A DNA stretch of 64,000 nucleotides, from NCBI GenBank assembly GCA_946478865.1, contig CAMLDO010000001.1:124001-188000 (forward strand). Reading direction: 5' to 3'. The stretch comes from an uncultured Methylobacillus sp. Lineage in GTDB: Bacteria > Pseudomonadota > Gammaproteobacteria > Burkholderiales > Methylophilaceae. A model generated the notes under the pieces. That model searched no databases and was not told where the DNA came from. It was given only the letters and a program-made list of their open reading frames with translations. This document shows, in pieces, positions 14,797-23,728 of the stretch; within the stretch, counting starts at the first letter, position 1, and each line of letters starts with the position of its first letter. The position numbers were made by a program, and so were the translations under genes.

Positions 14797-16499
14797 GTCT
14801 GCGTTTCCGCCTCAATCTGCTGGTCACGGTGTTGCTGCTGATGTTCATGGCAGCGATGGGAACCATACTGGTAAAGGAAACCCGCGTCTCGATACGCGAA
14901 GGCGTGGAGTCGGCTACGCGCGTTACGACGCAAATGCTGGACCGCGTGATCGTCAGCGCCTTTATCAATCCCGATTGGGGTTCGACGCACGATGTGTTGC
15001 AGCAATTTCTCGAATCCCTGGGGCGGGTGCGCAGCACGGATATCTATCTTTACGACATGCAGGGACGGCTGATCTACCAGTCGCCGCAATCGACCTTCAA
15101 GGCGGACGAGAATCCGCCGCAGTGGTTTGTGGAGCTGGTGGCGCCGGAGCAGGAGATCGTGCAGCGCCGCATCCGTTATGGCGTGATGCGCGTGGTTTCC
15201 AACCCGAGCGGAGCGATCCGCGAGGCCTGGAGCGGGATGAAGCCGTTGTTGTGGGCGGCGGGCGGGCTGTTTTTTGTGCTCAATATCGGCGTTTACTGGA
15301 TGCTTGGGCGTGCGGTGCGCCCGGTGGAAAATATTCTCGGCGCGATACATCGCATGGAACACGGCGATCTCAGCGTGCGGCTTGGCGGATTCAGCCTGCC
15401 GGAGTTTCACCAGATCGGCCAGAGCTTCAATCGCATGGCAGGGTCGCTGGAAACGCGCACCGAGGAAAATCGCCGGCTGGCGCTGATCGTAAAGCAGACC
15501 AACGACGCGATCATGATCCATGACATGGACGGCAATATCTCGTTCTGGAATCCTGCGGCGGAGCGGTTGTTCGGCTACCCTTCGCAAAGCATCATCGGCA
15601 AGTCGGCGTCGGTGCTCACACCTCCCGGTCGCGAGGCCGAGCTGGGGCAGAATCTCGAATCCATCGCCGCGCGCCGTACTATCGAGAACTACGATACCCA
15701 GCGCGTGACGCGGGAAGGCCGCATTGTGGATGTGTCGCTTTCGGCCGGCCCGCTGGTAGACCCGCACGATGACCGCGTGATCGGCGAAATCTGCAGCATG
15801 CGCGACATTACCGAGCGCAAGCTGGCGGAAGAGGCCGAGCGCAAGCTGGAGGAAAACCGGCAGCTCACGCACCTGATCCAGCGCCACATCGAAGAGGAGC
15901 GTCGCAACCTTGCGCGCGAGCTGCACGACGAGTTGGGGCAATATGTCACCGCGATCAAGACCTTTGCGGTCGCAATCGGCAACAAGACGCGCGAGCGGAT
16001 GCCTGATGTGGAGTCGAATGCCAAAACCATCGTTGCCGCCGCCGAGCACATCTACGACGGCATGCACAACATCATCCGGCAGCTTCGTCCCGGCGCGCTG
16101 GACAATCTCGGGCTCAAGGAAACCCTGCGTGACGCCGTGGCGGAGTGGCAGGGACAGCATCCGGACATGCGCTTCACGCTGAGTTTCTCCGGCGAAATGG
16201 GACGTTTGAGCGAATCGCTCAGCATCAATCTCTACCGCATCGTGCAGGAGGCCGTAACCAACGCCTTGCGCTACTCCGAGGCGACGCGAGTGGATATTGC
16301 GCTCTTGCAGGACGAGAACGGCGACCTTAATCTGACGATCAAAGATAATGGCGTGGGCATGAATCTGTGCATGGTGGATCAAAGCCGGCATTTCGGATTG
16401 CTGGGCATGAGGGAACGCGTCCAGGCCCTGCATGGTCAATTCGAACTGGATTCCCAGTTGGACGAAGGCACCTGCATCCGCGTGAAAGTGCCTAAATAA
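14793..16499 (+). CDS. membrane sensor histidine kinase, NarL-partner type (HAMP-PAS-HisKA_3-HATPase)
   Basis: 568 residues. TM1 is about 8-30, a periplasmic sensor loop about 31-148, and TM2 about 150-171. A HAMP domain (about 172-224) and a PAS domain (about 230-345; [20 protein letters not shown]) follow. The HisKA_3 dimerisation box [14 protein letters not shown] has the phosphoacceptor His at about 378, and the ATPase domain ([27 protein letters not shown]) ends the protein. ATG 14793 is preceded by GGATGAG. The cognate regulator follows 9 bases later. The signal is unknown. Confidence 0.93.
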   Translation: MSLRFRLNLLVTVLLLMFMAAMGTILVKETRVSIREGVESATRVTTQMLDRVIVSAFINPDWGSTHDVLQQFLESLGRVRSTDIYLYDMQGRLIYQSPQSTFKADENPPQWFVELVAPEQEIVQRRIRYGVMRVVSNPSGAIREAWSGMKPLLWAAGGLFFVLNIGVYWMLGRAVRPVENILGAIHRMEHGDLSVRLGGFSLPEFHQIGQSFNRMAGSLETRTEENRRLALIVKQTNDAIMIHDMDGNISFWNPAAERLFGYPSQSIIGKSASVLTPPGREAELGQNLESIAARRTIENYDTQRVTREGRIVDVSLSAGPLVDPHDDRVIGEICSMRDITERKLAEEAERKLEENRQLTHLIQRHIEEERRNLARELHDELGQYVTAIKTFAVAIGNKTRERMPDVESNAKTIVAAAEHIYDGMHNIIRQLRPGALDNLGLKETLRDAVAEWQGQHPDMRFTLSFSGEMGRLSESLSINLYRIVQEAVTNALRYSEATRVDIALLQDENGDLNLTIKDNGVGMNLCMVDQSRHFGLLGMRERVQALHGQFELDSQLDEGTCIRVKVPK

Positions 16500-16508
16500 G
16501 GAGAAATA

Positions 16509-17150
16509 ATGAGCGGAATTATCAATGTCATGCTGGTAGACGACCATGCCGTCGTCCGCATGGGGTTCAAGCTGCTGCTGGAAGCGGCGCCGGACGTGAA
16601 GGTCGTGGCGGAAGCCGAAAGCGGCGAACAGGCCGTCAAGATGTACGGCGAGATTCAGCCGGACGTGGTGGTCATGGATATCACGATGCCCGGAATTGGC
16701 GGTCTCGAAGCCATCGAGCGCATCATGGCCAAGGATGCGACGGCGCGTATCCTGGTGCTGTCCGCACATGAGGACTCGGTTCACCCGAAGCGCGTATTGA
16801 ACGCCGGAGCATTGGGTTATCTGACCAAGCGCAGCGCGCCGGAAGAACTCATTAAGGCAATCCGTACCGTGGCCGGCCGCAAGATGTACCTGGAAGCGAA
16901 TGTCGCACAGCAAATGGCGCTGCAGCAGCTGTCCGGCGAGAAGAATCCGGTGGATGTGCTGTCCGCGCGCGAGTTCGAGGTGTTCATGGCGCTGGCGCTG
17001 GGTAAATCCACCAACGAGATCGCCGAGACCTTGTGTCTTTCTCCGCGCACCATCGGCACCCATCTCTACAACATCAAGCAAAAGCTCAATGCAGGCAATC
17101 AGGCGGAAATCGCGCTGATTGCGATGCGTAGCGGCTTGATTGAGCCTTGA
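16509..17150 (+). CDS. LuxR/NarL-family response regulator
   Basis: 213 residues. The receiver domain (1-125) has the acidic pair at 11-12, phosphoacceptor Asp57 (VVMDITMPG) and the Lys of TKRSAP. The LuxR-type helix-turn-helix (about 150-207) reads LSAREFEVFMALALGKSTNE then LCLSPRTIGTHLYNIKQKL. The overall pattern is closest to the UvrY/GacA-like group of two-domain regulators. It is co-transcribed with the histidine kinase. A strong terminator follows. Target genes cannot be inferred. Confidence 0.95.
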   Translation: MSGIINVMLVDDHAVVRMGFKLLLEAAPDVKVVAEAESGEQAVKMYGEIQPDVVVMDITMPGIGGLEAIERIMAKDATARILVLSAHEDSVHPKRVLNAGALGYLTKRSAPEELIKAIRTVAGRKMYLEANVAQQMALQQLSGEKNPVDVLSAREFEVFMALALGKSTNEIAETLCLSPRTIGTHLYNIKQKLNAGNQAEIALIAMRSGLIEP

Positions 17151-17162
17151 GGGGATGCACGC

Positions 17163-17191
17163 AAAAAAGCCGGCTAGTGCCGGCTTTTTTT
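17163..17191. terminator. bidirectional intrinsic terminator
   Basis: GCCGGC/GCCGGC stem (17169-17174 and 17179-17184), TAGT loop, six A on the left and seven T on the right. It can end both the response-regulator operon (+) and the lipoprotein gene (-). Confidence 0.92.
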
Positions 17192-17203
17192 GTTGCTGCG
17201 GGG

Positions 17204-17809
17204 TTAGGGCGCTAGCCGGTCCTTGGCGATATAAAAACCTTCCGTCGTGCCTATCTCGACGACGGCAAAATCGCCGCTTTGCATGCGGCCGATTTCCGGT
17301 GGAACGAGGATCAGCATAGGGCGCTCCGTGCCCTTGGCACCCCCTTCGGCCAGTTGCCATTGATCCCATTGCGGTTCCGGCGGCAACTTGGCGATGCCGA
17401 GGTCGCGAATACTCTCGAGCATGGAGCGTTTTTCGGGGCCAATGACGATGCCCCAGATTTCAATGGTGGTCAGCCGGGTCACCACTGCCTCGGCCGATAA
17501 TGCCGGATCGGGAGCGGGTGCTTTCGGCTGTTCCAGATTGAGCGGCTGGGGCGGCGTTCTGAGCTGTGCACGCACGAATGCCGCCTGATAAGGATCCAGC
17601 CCCTGGCTTTGGCTCATCAGCAGCTGGTTGGTTTTATGCTGTTGCGGCGTCGGCGCGGATTGCTGAAGCGCACGTTCCACCGCATTGTCAGCCACTTGCA
17701 TGGCCAGCGACTGCGCTACCTGACGTGCGATCGGTCCGCCCATGCAGCCGGCCAGCAAGGCGGCGAGCAGGGATACAGCGATGAGGGATTTCAGGCTTTC
17801 TGTACCCAT
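17204..17809 (-). CDS. putative lipoprotein of unknown function
   Basis: 201 residues from ATG 17809 (MGTESLKSLIAVSLLAALLA) with lipobox LLAGC, lipidated Cys about residue 22. A helical, Gln-rich region (about 30-75) and a Pro/Ala-rich linker (PPQPLNLEQPKAPAPDPA) precede a C-terminal domain with TTIEIWGIVIGPEKRSMLES. No recognised family. An upstream extension to 17893 is open but lacks a signal sequence, so I prefer the lipoprotein start. That start overlaps the end of the SpoIIAA-like gene by 19 bases, suggesting translational coupling. Confidence 0.75.
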   Translation of the reverse strand: MGTESLKSLIAVSLLAALLAGCMGGPIARQVAQSLAMQVADNAVERALQQSAPTPQQHKTNQLLMSQSQGLDPYQAAFVRAQLRTPPQPLNLEQPKAPAPDPALSAEAVVTRLTTIEIWGIVIGPEKRSMLESIRDLGIAKLPPEPQWDQWQLAEGGAKGTERPMLILVPPEIGRMQSGDFAVVEIGTTEGFYIAKDRLAP

Positions 17810-18141
17810 GCCAGTGCGGATACGTAGTCGTCGAACACCTGCATCTCGGCATCCGTAAAGATGCGTGCCAGCCAGGCGCTCCACTGTACCCATTGGTCGT
17901 CGGTGACGACGGCGATCCTGTCGAAGTCTTTTGCATGCTGCCGGGCGAAACGGATTTCTTCCCAGGCCACATCGACCGTGAAACTGAGCATGTCGCTCAG
18001 GTCGATCAGCAGGCTCGCTTTCTGCTGGGATTGCAGCGCGTAATCGGCCGCTTTTTCGAGTTCCTTGAAATCGGCCAAGGTGAATTCACCGAGTGCCATG
18101 GCAATGACGAGATTATTGGATTCGTGATTGATTGTGATCAT
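17791..18141 (-). CDS. SpoIIAA-like (STAS/DUF3478-type) protein
   Basis: 116 residues with the alternating strand-helix pattern of SpoIIAA-like domains: LVIAMALGEFTLADFKELE, SLLIDLSDMLSFTVDVAWEE, RIAVVTDDQWVQWSAWL and a final helix. The family is small, cytosolic or membrane-associated, and of unclear function; it lacks an obvious anti-sigma phosphorylation Ser motif. It is the first gene of a two-gene unit with the lipoprotein. Confidence 0.82.
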   Translation of the reverse strand: MITINHESNNLVIAMALGEFTLADFKELEKAADYALQSQQKASLLIDLSDMLSFTVDVAWEEIRFARQHAKDFDRIAVVTDDQWVQWSAWLARIFTDAEMQVFDDYVSALAWVQKA

Positions 18142-18183
18142 TTTTAGCCTCTTGAATGCTGGCGCCCGACAGCCGCGCCTCGA

Positions 18184-19086
18184 TTACAGTGTAGGCGTTT
18201 GGGGCGATTTTTCAAGGGTTGGGGGCGGTTCGCGCACTTCCGCCGTCCGCTGCACGCTGACTACGCCGCTGATGATGATCAGTCCGATGCCTAGCCAGCT
18301 GACAGGCGAGAGCTGCTCATCCCAGAACAGGATGCCGACCAGGCTGGCGAGCACCACCGTGGTATACGACAGGCTGCCTGCCACTAAAGGATTTCCATTG
18401 CTGTAGGCGCGCGTCATTGCCAGTTGCGCCAGCGTCGCGCTTGTGCCGAGCGCGAGCAGCAGCGGGAGATCATCCCAATGCAGCGGGCGGAAATCGTGCA
18501 GCAGCATCCAGCCGCCGCTTAGCACGGTGCAGGTGAGGGAGAAATAGAAAACGGTACGCCAGTTCGGCTCGCCCATGCGGCCGAGTTGGGTGATCTGCAG
18601 ATAGACGATACCTGCCAGCAATCCCGAGACCAGCCCAAGCACTGCCGCGAGCCATTCATCCCCGCTGAAGCTGGGTTGCAGCAGTAGCGCTACGCCGACG
18701 AAACCGACCAGTATCGCGCCGATCAGCATGGGCTTGGAATCATTGCGCAAATAGAACAGTGTGAGCACCGCGAGGAAGATCGGGGCCGTGTAATTAAGCG
18801 TCACGGCAGCGGCCAGTGGCAGGTGGGCGATCGCATAGAAAAACAGCGCGAGCGAGCCGAAGCCCGACAGGCTGCGCACGACCTGCTTGCCCCAGATGGG
18901 GGTTGCAAGCGGTTTATGGCCGACACGCGTGATTGCGAGAATCACGAGCAGGCCGAATAGCGAGCGATAGAACACGACTTCATTGCTGCTGAAACTCATA
19001 GAGGCCACCTTGACCAGTGCCCCCATGCAGGCAAAGAAAAAGGCGGCAACCAGCATCCAGAGACTGCCCAGGTTTCTTGCTTTCAT
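18184..19086 (-). CDS. EamA/DMT-family transporter
   Basis: 300 residues with ten predicted membrane helices in two EamA repeats (about 8-138 and 150-282). Characteristic strings are FYRSLFGLLVILAI, LNYTAPIFLAVLTLF and, in the second repeat, SYTTVVLASLVGILFWDE followed by GIGLIIISGVV. These drug/metabolite transporters export small molecules; the substrate is not predictable. A proline-rich cytosolic tail (EPPPTLEKSPQTPTL) ends the protein. Confidence 0.92.
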   Translation of the reverse strand: MKARNLGSLWMLVAAFFFACMGALVKVASMSFSSNEVVFYRSLFGLLVILAITRVGHKPLATPIWGKQVVRSLSGFGSLALFFYAIAHLPLAAAVTLNYTAPIFLAVLTLFYLRNDSKPMLIGAILVGFVGVALLLQPSFSGDEWLAAVLGLVSGLLAGIVYLQITQLGRMGEPNWRTVFYFSLTCTVLSGGWMLLHDFRPLHWDDLPLLLALGTSATLAQLAMTRAYSNGNPLVAGSLSYTTVVLASLVGILFWDEQLSPVSWLGIGLIIISGVVSVQRTAEVREPPPTLEKSPQTPTL

Positions 19087-19200
19087 TGTTTTCCGTGAAG
19101 TGCCGTGCGGCGAAGTGGATGAGCGGGAACCATGAGGTTCCCGATTTCCAGATTTTAGAGGGTTTGGAGGATTCCGGGTTCAGTGAGAACCCGAAATCTG

Positions 19201-20304
19201 TCAGAGGTGCGGTTCGAGTTGGGATTTGACCCACAGATGGAAGTGCTCCATCCCGGTTTCCATCGGATGCTGGTAAGGGCCGTATTCATCCAGACCTTGC
19301 GCGTGTAGCGCCATGCGGCCTTCGTGCATGCGCTGGCAGATGTCCTCGTCCTCGATGGCGGTTTCCTTGTAGGCCGCCTGTTCCGCCTCGATGAATTCCC
19401 GCTCGAACAGCGCGATGTCCTCGGGATAGTAGAACTCGACGACATTGGTGCAGGCATGGGGTCCGCGCGGAATGATGTGCGAGGCGACCAGCACGTGCGG
19501 ATACCACTCCAGCATGAGGAACGGGTAATACACCAGCCAGATCGCACCATACTTGGGCGCATTTCCGTTGTTGTATTGCAGAACCTGGTCCTGCCACTGG
19601 CGGTAAATCGGGGAGCCGGATTTCTGCAGATTGCGGTTCACGCCCACGGACTGCACGCTGTACCACTCGCCGAACTCCCACTTGAGGTCGCTGCAGTCGA
19701 CGAAGTTTCCGAGGCCGGGATGGAAGGGTTCGACGTGATAATCCTCCAGATAGACCTCGATGAAGGTCTTCCAGTTGAAGTTGTACTCGTCGATCATCAC
19801 GCGGTCCAGCATGAAGCCGCTGAAATCGAAATCCTTGAGGAAACCCAGCTTGGCGAGGTCGCCCGCGACGCTGCGCTCGCCCTCGAACAACAGACCGTTC
19901 CAGTTCTGCAAAGGCGTCTTGCCGAGGTTGAGGCAAGGCTTTTCACTGAAATGCGGTGCACCTATCAGCTCGCCCTGCAGATCATAAGTCCAGCGATGGA
20001 TCGGACACACGATGTTCTGCGCCGTGCCTTTGCCCTTGAGCATGACGGCCTGGCGGTGGCGGCATACGTTACTGATCAGTTCGATGCCCTGCGTATTGCG
20101 TACCAGTGCCTTGCCGTGGTTCATCCATTCCAGCGTGTGGTAGTCGCCGGGATTGGGCACCATGAGCTCATGGCCGATGTACTTGGGCGCGCGGGGAAAC
20201 AGGACTTTCTGTTCCAACGCATAGATTTCGGGATCGACATACCAGGACACCGGCAGCTGCGGCCGGTTAAGGCGCTTGAGGGGAGTGACTTTCGCTAGGG
20301 ACAT
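19201..20304 (-). CDS. Rieske-type non-haem iron oxygenase, alpha subunit
   Basis: 367 residues. The Rieske [2Fe-2S] ligands are Cys81 and His83 (CRHRQ) with Cys100 and His103 (CPIHRW). The catalytic domain has the mononuclear iron motif EDYHVEPFHPG with His190 and His195. This is the aromatic-ring-hydroxylating dioxygenase alpha-subunit family, which needs electrons from a reductase. No beta subunit, ferredoxin or reductase is nearby. The substrate is unknown; choline/carnitine-type and aromatic-type members share this architecture. Confidence 0.92.
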   Translation of the reverse strand: MSLAKVTPLKRLNRPQLPVSWYVDPEIYALEQKVLFPRAPKYIGHELMVPNPGDYHTLEWMNHGKALVRNTQGIELISNVCRHRQAVMLKGKGTAQNIVCPIHRWTYDLQGELIGAPHFSEKPCLNLGKTPLQNWNGLLFEGERSVAGDLAKLGFLKDFDFSGFMLDRVMIDEYNFNWKTFIEVYLEDYHVEPFHPGLGNFVDCSDLKWEFGEWYSVQSVGVNRNLQKSGSPIYRQWQDQVLQYNNGNAPKYGAIWLVYYPFLMLEWYPHVLVASHIIPRGPHACTNVVEFYYPEDIALFEREFIEAEQAAYKETAIEDEDICQRMHEGRMALHAQGLDEYGPYQHPMETGMEHFHLWVKSQLEPHL

Positions 20305-20567
20305 ATTCGAGCTTCATCCGGGGAAACGGAAGAATTTGCCGGCATTCCGGCCCAAATAAACGAAACGCGACATTTTGCCTGAACGGGGGATTTTTACAAG
20401 ATGGTTTTGTCCGGATGACCTTCGTTCCGCATAAATTCATAAGACTGTAATTCTGGCGAAAAATGCTGTGCTATTCGATAGTTGGGCTTGCGCTTCCTTG
20501 CCCGCCCTGCGGTTTTAAGATACCCTTCGCAGTTCGGCATCACACCATTAATGAACAGGGGGAGAAA

Positions 20568-20672
20568 ATGAAAAATCCGCTGGATTCGATTCCGGGAACA
20601 ATCGTTTCGGGCCTGATTCTCACGGTCGTGCTGTATTTCTTTGTAAAGAATTTCCTGGTGGCGGGGGTGTGA
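20568..20672 (+). CDS. 34-residue single-pass membrane protein
   Basis: Short gene from ATG 20568 with a strong AGGGGGAG ribosome-binding site. It encodes MKNPLDSIPGTIVSGLILTV then LYFFVKNFLVAGV, one membrane helix with a short cytosolic or periplasmic N-terminus. It ends one base before the PuuD-like gene starts, so it is almost surely co-translated with it. It may be a subunit or stabiliser of that membrane protein (inference). No family recognised. Confidence 0.7.
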   Translation: MKNPLDSIPGTIVSGLILTVVLYFFVKNFLVAGV

Positions 20673-20673
20673 C

Positions 20674-21174
20674 ATGGAACTCGTGCCCGCAATAGCCCGT
20701 TGGATACACTTTCTGGCTGCTATCACCTGGATCGGCCTGCTTTATTATTTCAATCTGGTACAGATGCCGGCACTGGCTGCCGCAGCGGCTGACCAGGGTG
20801 GTCCCGGCGGTGCCGGCATCACCAAATATGTGGCGCCACGTGCGCTGCTGTGGTTCCGCTGGTCCGCAGTCGTGACCTGGCTCGCAGGAGCCGCGCTGCT
20901 CGGCGCTGGCTTTATCGCAGCTTTCACATTGCAGCCGGAAATGGCGCCTATCGGCATTGGCGCATGGCTCGGTACCATCATGCTGTTCAATGTGTGGGTG
21001 TTGATCTGGCCGAACCAGCAGAAGATTTTGGGCATGAAGCCCGCGACCGACGAGGAAAAGGCCAGGGCGCGACGCGTCGCTTTCCTCGCATCGCGAACTA
21101 ACATGATGCTGTCCATCCCGATGCTGTTCTTCATGGCCGGCGGATGGTCGCATCGAGCGCTTTACGGCTTCTGA
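20674..21174 (+). CDS. PuuD-like membrane protein (urate hydroxylase N-terminal-type domain)
   Basis: 166 residues with four membrane helices. RWIHFLAAITWIGLLYYFN at the N-terminus, WFRWSAVVTWLAGAALL in helix 2 and VWVLIWPNQQKILG after helix 3 match the membrane domain of PuuD-type urate hydroxylase. The cytochrome c domain of full-length PuuD is absent and no purine-catabolism gene is nearby, so a role in urate oxidation is doubtful. The conserved His residues suggest haem binding (inference). Confidence 0.78.
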   Translation: MELVPAIARWIHFLAAITWIGLLYYFNLVQMPALAAAAADQGGPGGAGITKYVAPRALLWFRWSAVVTWLAGAALLGAGFIAAFTLQPEMAPIGIGAWLGTIMLFNVWVLIWPNQQKILGMKPATDEEKARARRVAFLASRTNMMLSIPMLFFMAGGWSHRALYGF

Positions 21175-21191
21175 TATAGATCGGCAATGGC

Positions 21192-21226
21192 TGCACACGG
21201 CGGCTTTTGCCGCCGTGTGCATTTTT
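21192..21226 (+). terminator. intrinsic terminator after the PuuD-like gene
   Basis: A perfect 13-bp stem (TGCACACGGCGGC / GCCGCCGTGTGCA) with a TTTT loop, followed by TTTTTACTTTTT. It lies between the PuuD-like gene and argD, only about 20 bases before the argD start, so argD needs a promoter in or after it or read-through. Confidence 0.9.
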
Positions 21227-21244
21227 ACTTTTTGGTAATTGAAT

Positions 21245-22426
21245 ATGTCGCAACATCTGATGAATACCTATGGCCGGCAACCGGTCACGTTCGTTAAAGG
21301 CGAAGGCGTCTGGCTGTGGGACGACCAGGGCAAGCGCTATCTCGACGGGCTTGCCGGCGTGGCGGTCAACGGTCTCGGGCACGCGCACCCGAAGCTGGTC
21401 AAGACGATCTCCGAGCAGGCGGCGCGCCTCATTCACGTTTCCAACATCTACAACATTGCCGAACAGGCTGCGCTCGCGGACAAGCTGAGTGCGCTTTCCG
21501 GCATGGATCGCGTGTTCTTCTGCAACTCCGGCTGCGAAGCCAACGAAGCCGCGATCAAGCTGGCGCGCCTGTACGGCCACCAGAAGGGCATCGAGCACCC
21601 CGAAATCATCGTGATGGACAAGGCCTTCCACGGCCGGACCATGGCGACGCTCTCTGCGACCGGCAACCGCAAGGTGCAGGCCGGTTTCGAGCCGCTGGTG
21701 TCCGGCTTCGTGCGCGTGCCGTATGACGACCTCGAAGCCGTGCGCCAGGTGGCGGAACATAACGCCAACGTTGTCGCCGTGCTGGTCGAGCCGGTGCAGG
21801 GCGAGGGCGGGGTGGTGATTCCCAAGGACGGCAAGGGGTACCTGGAAGGCCTGCGCGAGGTTTGCGACAAGAACGGTTGGCTGCTCATGCTGGACGAGGT
21901 GCAAAGCGGCATCGCACGCACCGGCACGCTGTTCGCGTTTCAGCATACCGATATCCATCCTGATGTCATGACGCTCGCCAAGGGCCTGGGCTCGGGTGTG
22001 CCGATCGGTGCCTGTCTTGCCAGAGGCAAGGCGGCCGAAGTATTTCAGCCGGGCAACCATGGTTCCACCTTCGGCGGCAATCCGCTGGCATGCAGCGCTG
22101 CGCTGGCGACACTCGCGGCTATCGATGAAGAAAACCTGTGCGCCAAGGCGGAAGAGGTCGGCGATTTCATCCGCGAGCAGCTCGGCGAGCAACTCGCAGG
22201 TGTTCCCGGCGTGGTCACGATTCGCAATGCCGGCATGATGGTCGGTATCGAGCTGGATCGGCCGTGCGGCGAGCTGGTCAAGCAGGCCTTGGCTGCCGGG
22301 CTGCTTATCAACGTGACGGCCGACAAGGTGATCCGCCTGCTGCCGCCGCTGGTGATGAACAAGGACGAAGCGCGCCAGCTGGTGGATATCCTCACTCCGC
22401 TGGTGAAAAACTTTCTGAGCCAATAA
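21245..22426 (+). CDS. argD: acetylornithine aminotransferase
   Basis: 393-residue class III PLP aminotransferase that converts N-acetylglutamate semialdehyde to N-acetylornithine in arginine synthesis. FCNSGCEANEAAIKLAR binds PLP phosphate, DEVQSGIARTG holds the cofactor ring, and TLAKGLGSGVPIGA carries the Schiff-base Lys. ATG 21245 (MSQHLMNTYGRQPV) matches the family start. It is followed two bases later by argF, a common pair in Betaproteobacteria. Confidence 0.95.
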   Translation: MSQHLMNTYGRQPVTFVKGEGVWLWDDQGKRYLDGLAGVAVNGLGHAHPKLVKTISEQAARLIHVSNIYNIAEQAALADKLSALSGMDRVFFCNSGCEANEAAIKLARLYGHQKGIEHPEIIVMDKAFHGRTMATLSATGNRKVQAGFEPLVSGFVRVPYDDLEAVRQVAEHNANVVAVLVEPVQGEGGVVIPKDGKGYLEGLREVCDKNGWLLMLDEVQSGIARTGTLFAFQHTDIHPDVMTLAKGLGSGVPIGACLARGKAAEVFQPGNHGSTFGGNPLACSAALATLAAIDEENLCAKAEEVGDFIREQLGEQLAGVPGVVTIRNAGMMVGIELDRPCGELVKQALAAGLLINVTADKVIRLLPPLVMNKDEARQLVDILTPLVKNFLSQ

Positions 22427-22428
22427 TC

Positions 22429-23349
22429 ATGTCGATCAAACATTTCCTGCAATTCAAGGACTTGTCCCGCGACGAGCTCGAATACGTGTTTGAGCGTACC
22501 AAGTGGATCAAGGACAAGTTCAAGAGTTACGAAACCTACCATCCGCTGTTCGACCGCACGCTGGTGATGATTTTCGAGAAGGCCAGCACGCGTACACGCC
22601 TCTCGTTCGAGGCGGGCATGCAGCAGCTGGGCGGCGCGGCGATCTATCTCAACACGCGCGATTCCCAGCTGGGCCGCGGCGAGCCGGTGGAGGATGCGGC
22701 GCAAGTGATTTCGCGTATGAGCGATATCGTGATGATCCGCACTTTCGAGCAAGACATCATCGAGCGCTTCGCCGCGAATTCGCGCGTGCCGGTGATCAAC
22801 GGTCTGACCAATGAATATCATCCGTGCCAGATCCTGGCCGATATCTTCACCTTCATCGAGCATCGCGGCCCGATCCAGGGCAAGACGGTGGCGTGGATCG
22901 GCGACTCCAACAACGTCTGCAACACCTGGCTGCAGGCGGCGGAAGTACTCGATTTCAACGTCCACGTTTCCACGCCACCGGGCTATGAGGTTGAACCGGA
23001 ACGCGCCGGCCTCTACGGCCACGAGCACTACGAGGAATTCCCCGATCCCATGGATGCCGCGCGCGGCGCCGATCTGGTGACGACGGATGTCTGGACCTCG
23101 ATGGGCTTTGAAGCCGAGAACGAGGAGCGCCTGCGCGATTTCGCAGACTGGCAGGTCGATGCCGACATGATGAAGGTCGCTGCCAAGGATGCACTGTTCA
23201 TGCACTGCCTGCCGGCGCATCGCGGCGAGGAAGTAACGGCAGACGTGATCGATGGATCGCATAGCGTGGTGTGGGACGAGGCTGAGAACAGGCTGCATGT
23301 GCAGAAGGCACTCATGGAGTACCTGCTGCTGGGGCGCGTCGGTCACTGA
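22429..23349 (+). CDS. argF: ornithine carbamoyltransferase
   Basis: 306 residues. It forms citrulline from ornithine and carbamoyl phosphate. The carbamoyl-phosphate loop STRTRLSFE, the EYHPCQILAD segment, ornithine-binding DVWTSMG and the catalytic HCLPAHRGEEV are all present. The start ATG 22429 is two bases after the argD stop. Its TGA shares bases with the next ATG (TGATG). Confidence 0.97.
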   Translation: MSIKHFLQFKDLSRDELEYVFERTKWIKDKFKSYETYHPLFDRTLVMIFEKASTRTRLSFEAGMQQLGGAAIYLNTRDSQLGRGEPVEDAAQVISRMSDIVMIRTFEQDIIERFAANSRVPVINGLTNEYHPCQILADIFTFIEHRGPIQGKTVAWIGDSNNVCNTWLQAAEVLDFNVHVSTPPGYEVEPERAGLYGHEHYEEFPDPMDAARGADLVTTDVWTSMGFEAENEERLRDFADWQVDADMMKVAAKDALFMHCLPAHRGEEVTADVIDGSHSVVWDEAENRLHVQKALMEYLLLGRVGH

Positions 23350-23663
23350 TGGCCCGGGAATCATCCAGCGGCGAACTCTCCAACCACATCCTGCCGGTCG
23401 CCGCGACCATGGTGGGGGTCTGCGTCACCGTCATTTCGGTGATCCAGATCGCCCCCGGCAATACGATTTCCAGTTGGGCGGACAAGCTGCTCGCGATCGA
23501 CAGTCTGGCCTTCCTGGCCAGTACTTTTTTGTCCTACTGGTCGATCAGGCACAAGGATACGCTGGTGCGCTACGAGCGCTATGCCGACCGGTTGTTTCTG
23601 CTGGGCATGGCGATCATGGTGTTCGTGAGTTTTCTGGTGGCGTTCGAGCTGTTCCTGGATTGA
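23349..23663 (+). CDS. three-helix membrane protein of unknown function
   Basis: 104 residues, start overlapping the argF stop (TGATG). Three hydrophobic segments (about 15-37, 48-66, 82-102) with a charged loop RHKDTLVRYERYADR between helices 2 and 3. No catalytic motif. Tight coupling to argF and placement before argG make it part of the arginine transcript, but this may be coincidental. Confidence 0.75.
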   Translation: MARESSSGELSNHILPVAATMVGVCVTVISVIQIAPGNTISSWADKLLAIDSLAFLASTFLSYWSIRHKDTLVRYERYADRLFLLGMAIMVFVSFLVAFELFLD

Positions 23664-23728
23664 GCACGCTATAGCAAGAACGCGATAGCAAGAATTCGGT
23701 AATTATCAAGTTTGAGGAAAGTAGAAGC

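Noticed and set aside
14739..17369. 876-codon minus-strand open frame opposite the kinase and regulator
   Set aside because: Shadow of strongly supported plus-strand genes; composition is His/Arg/Gln-rich with no domain, and it crosses a strong terminator.
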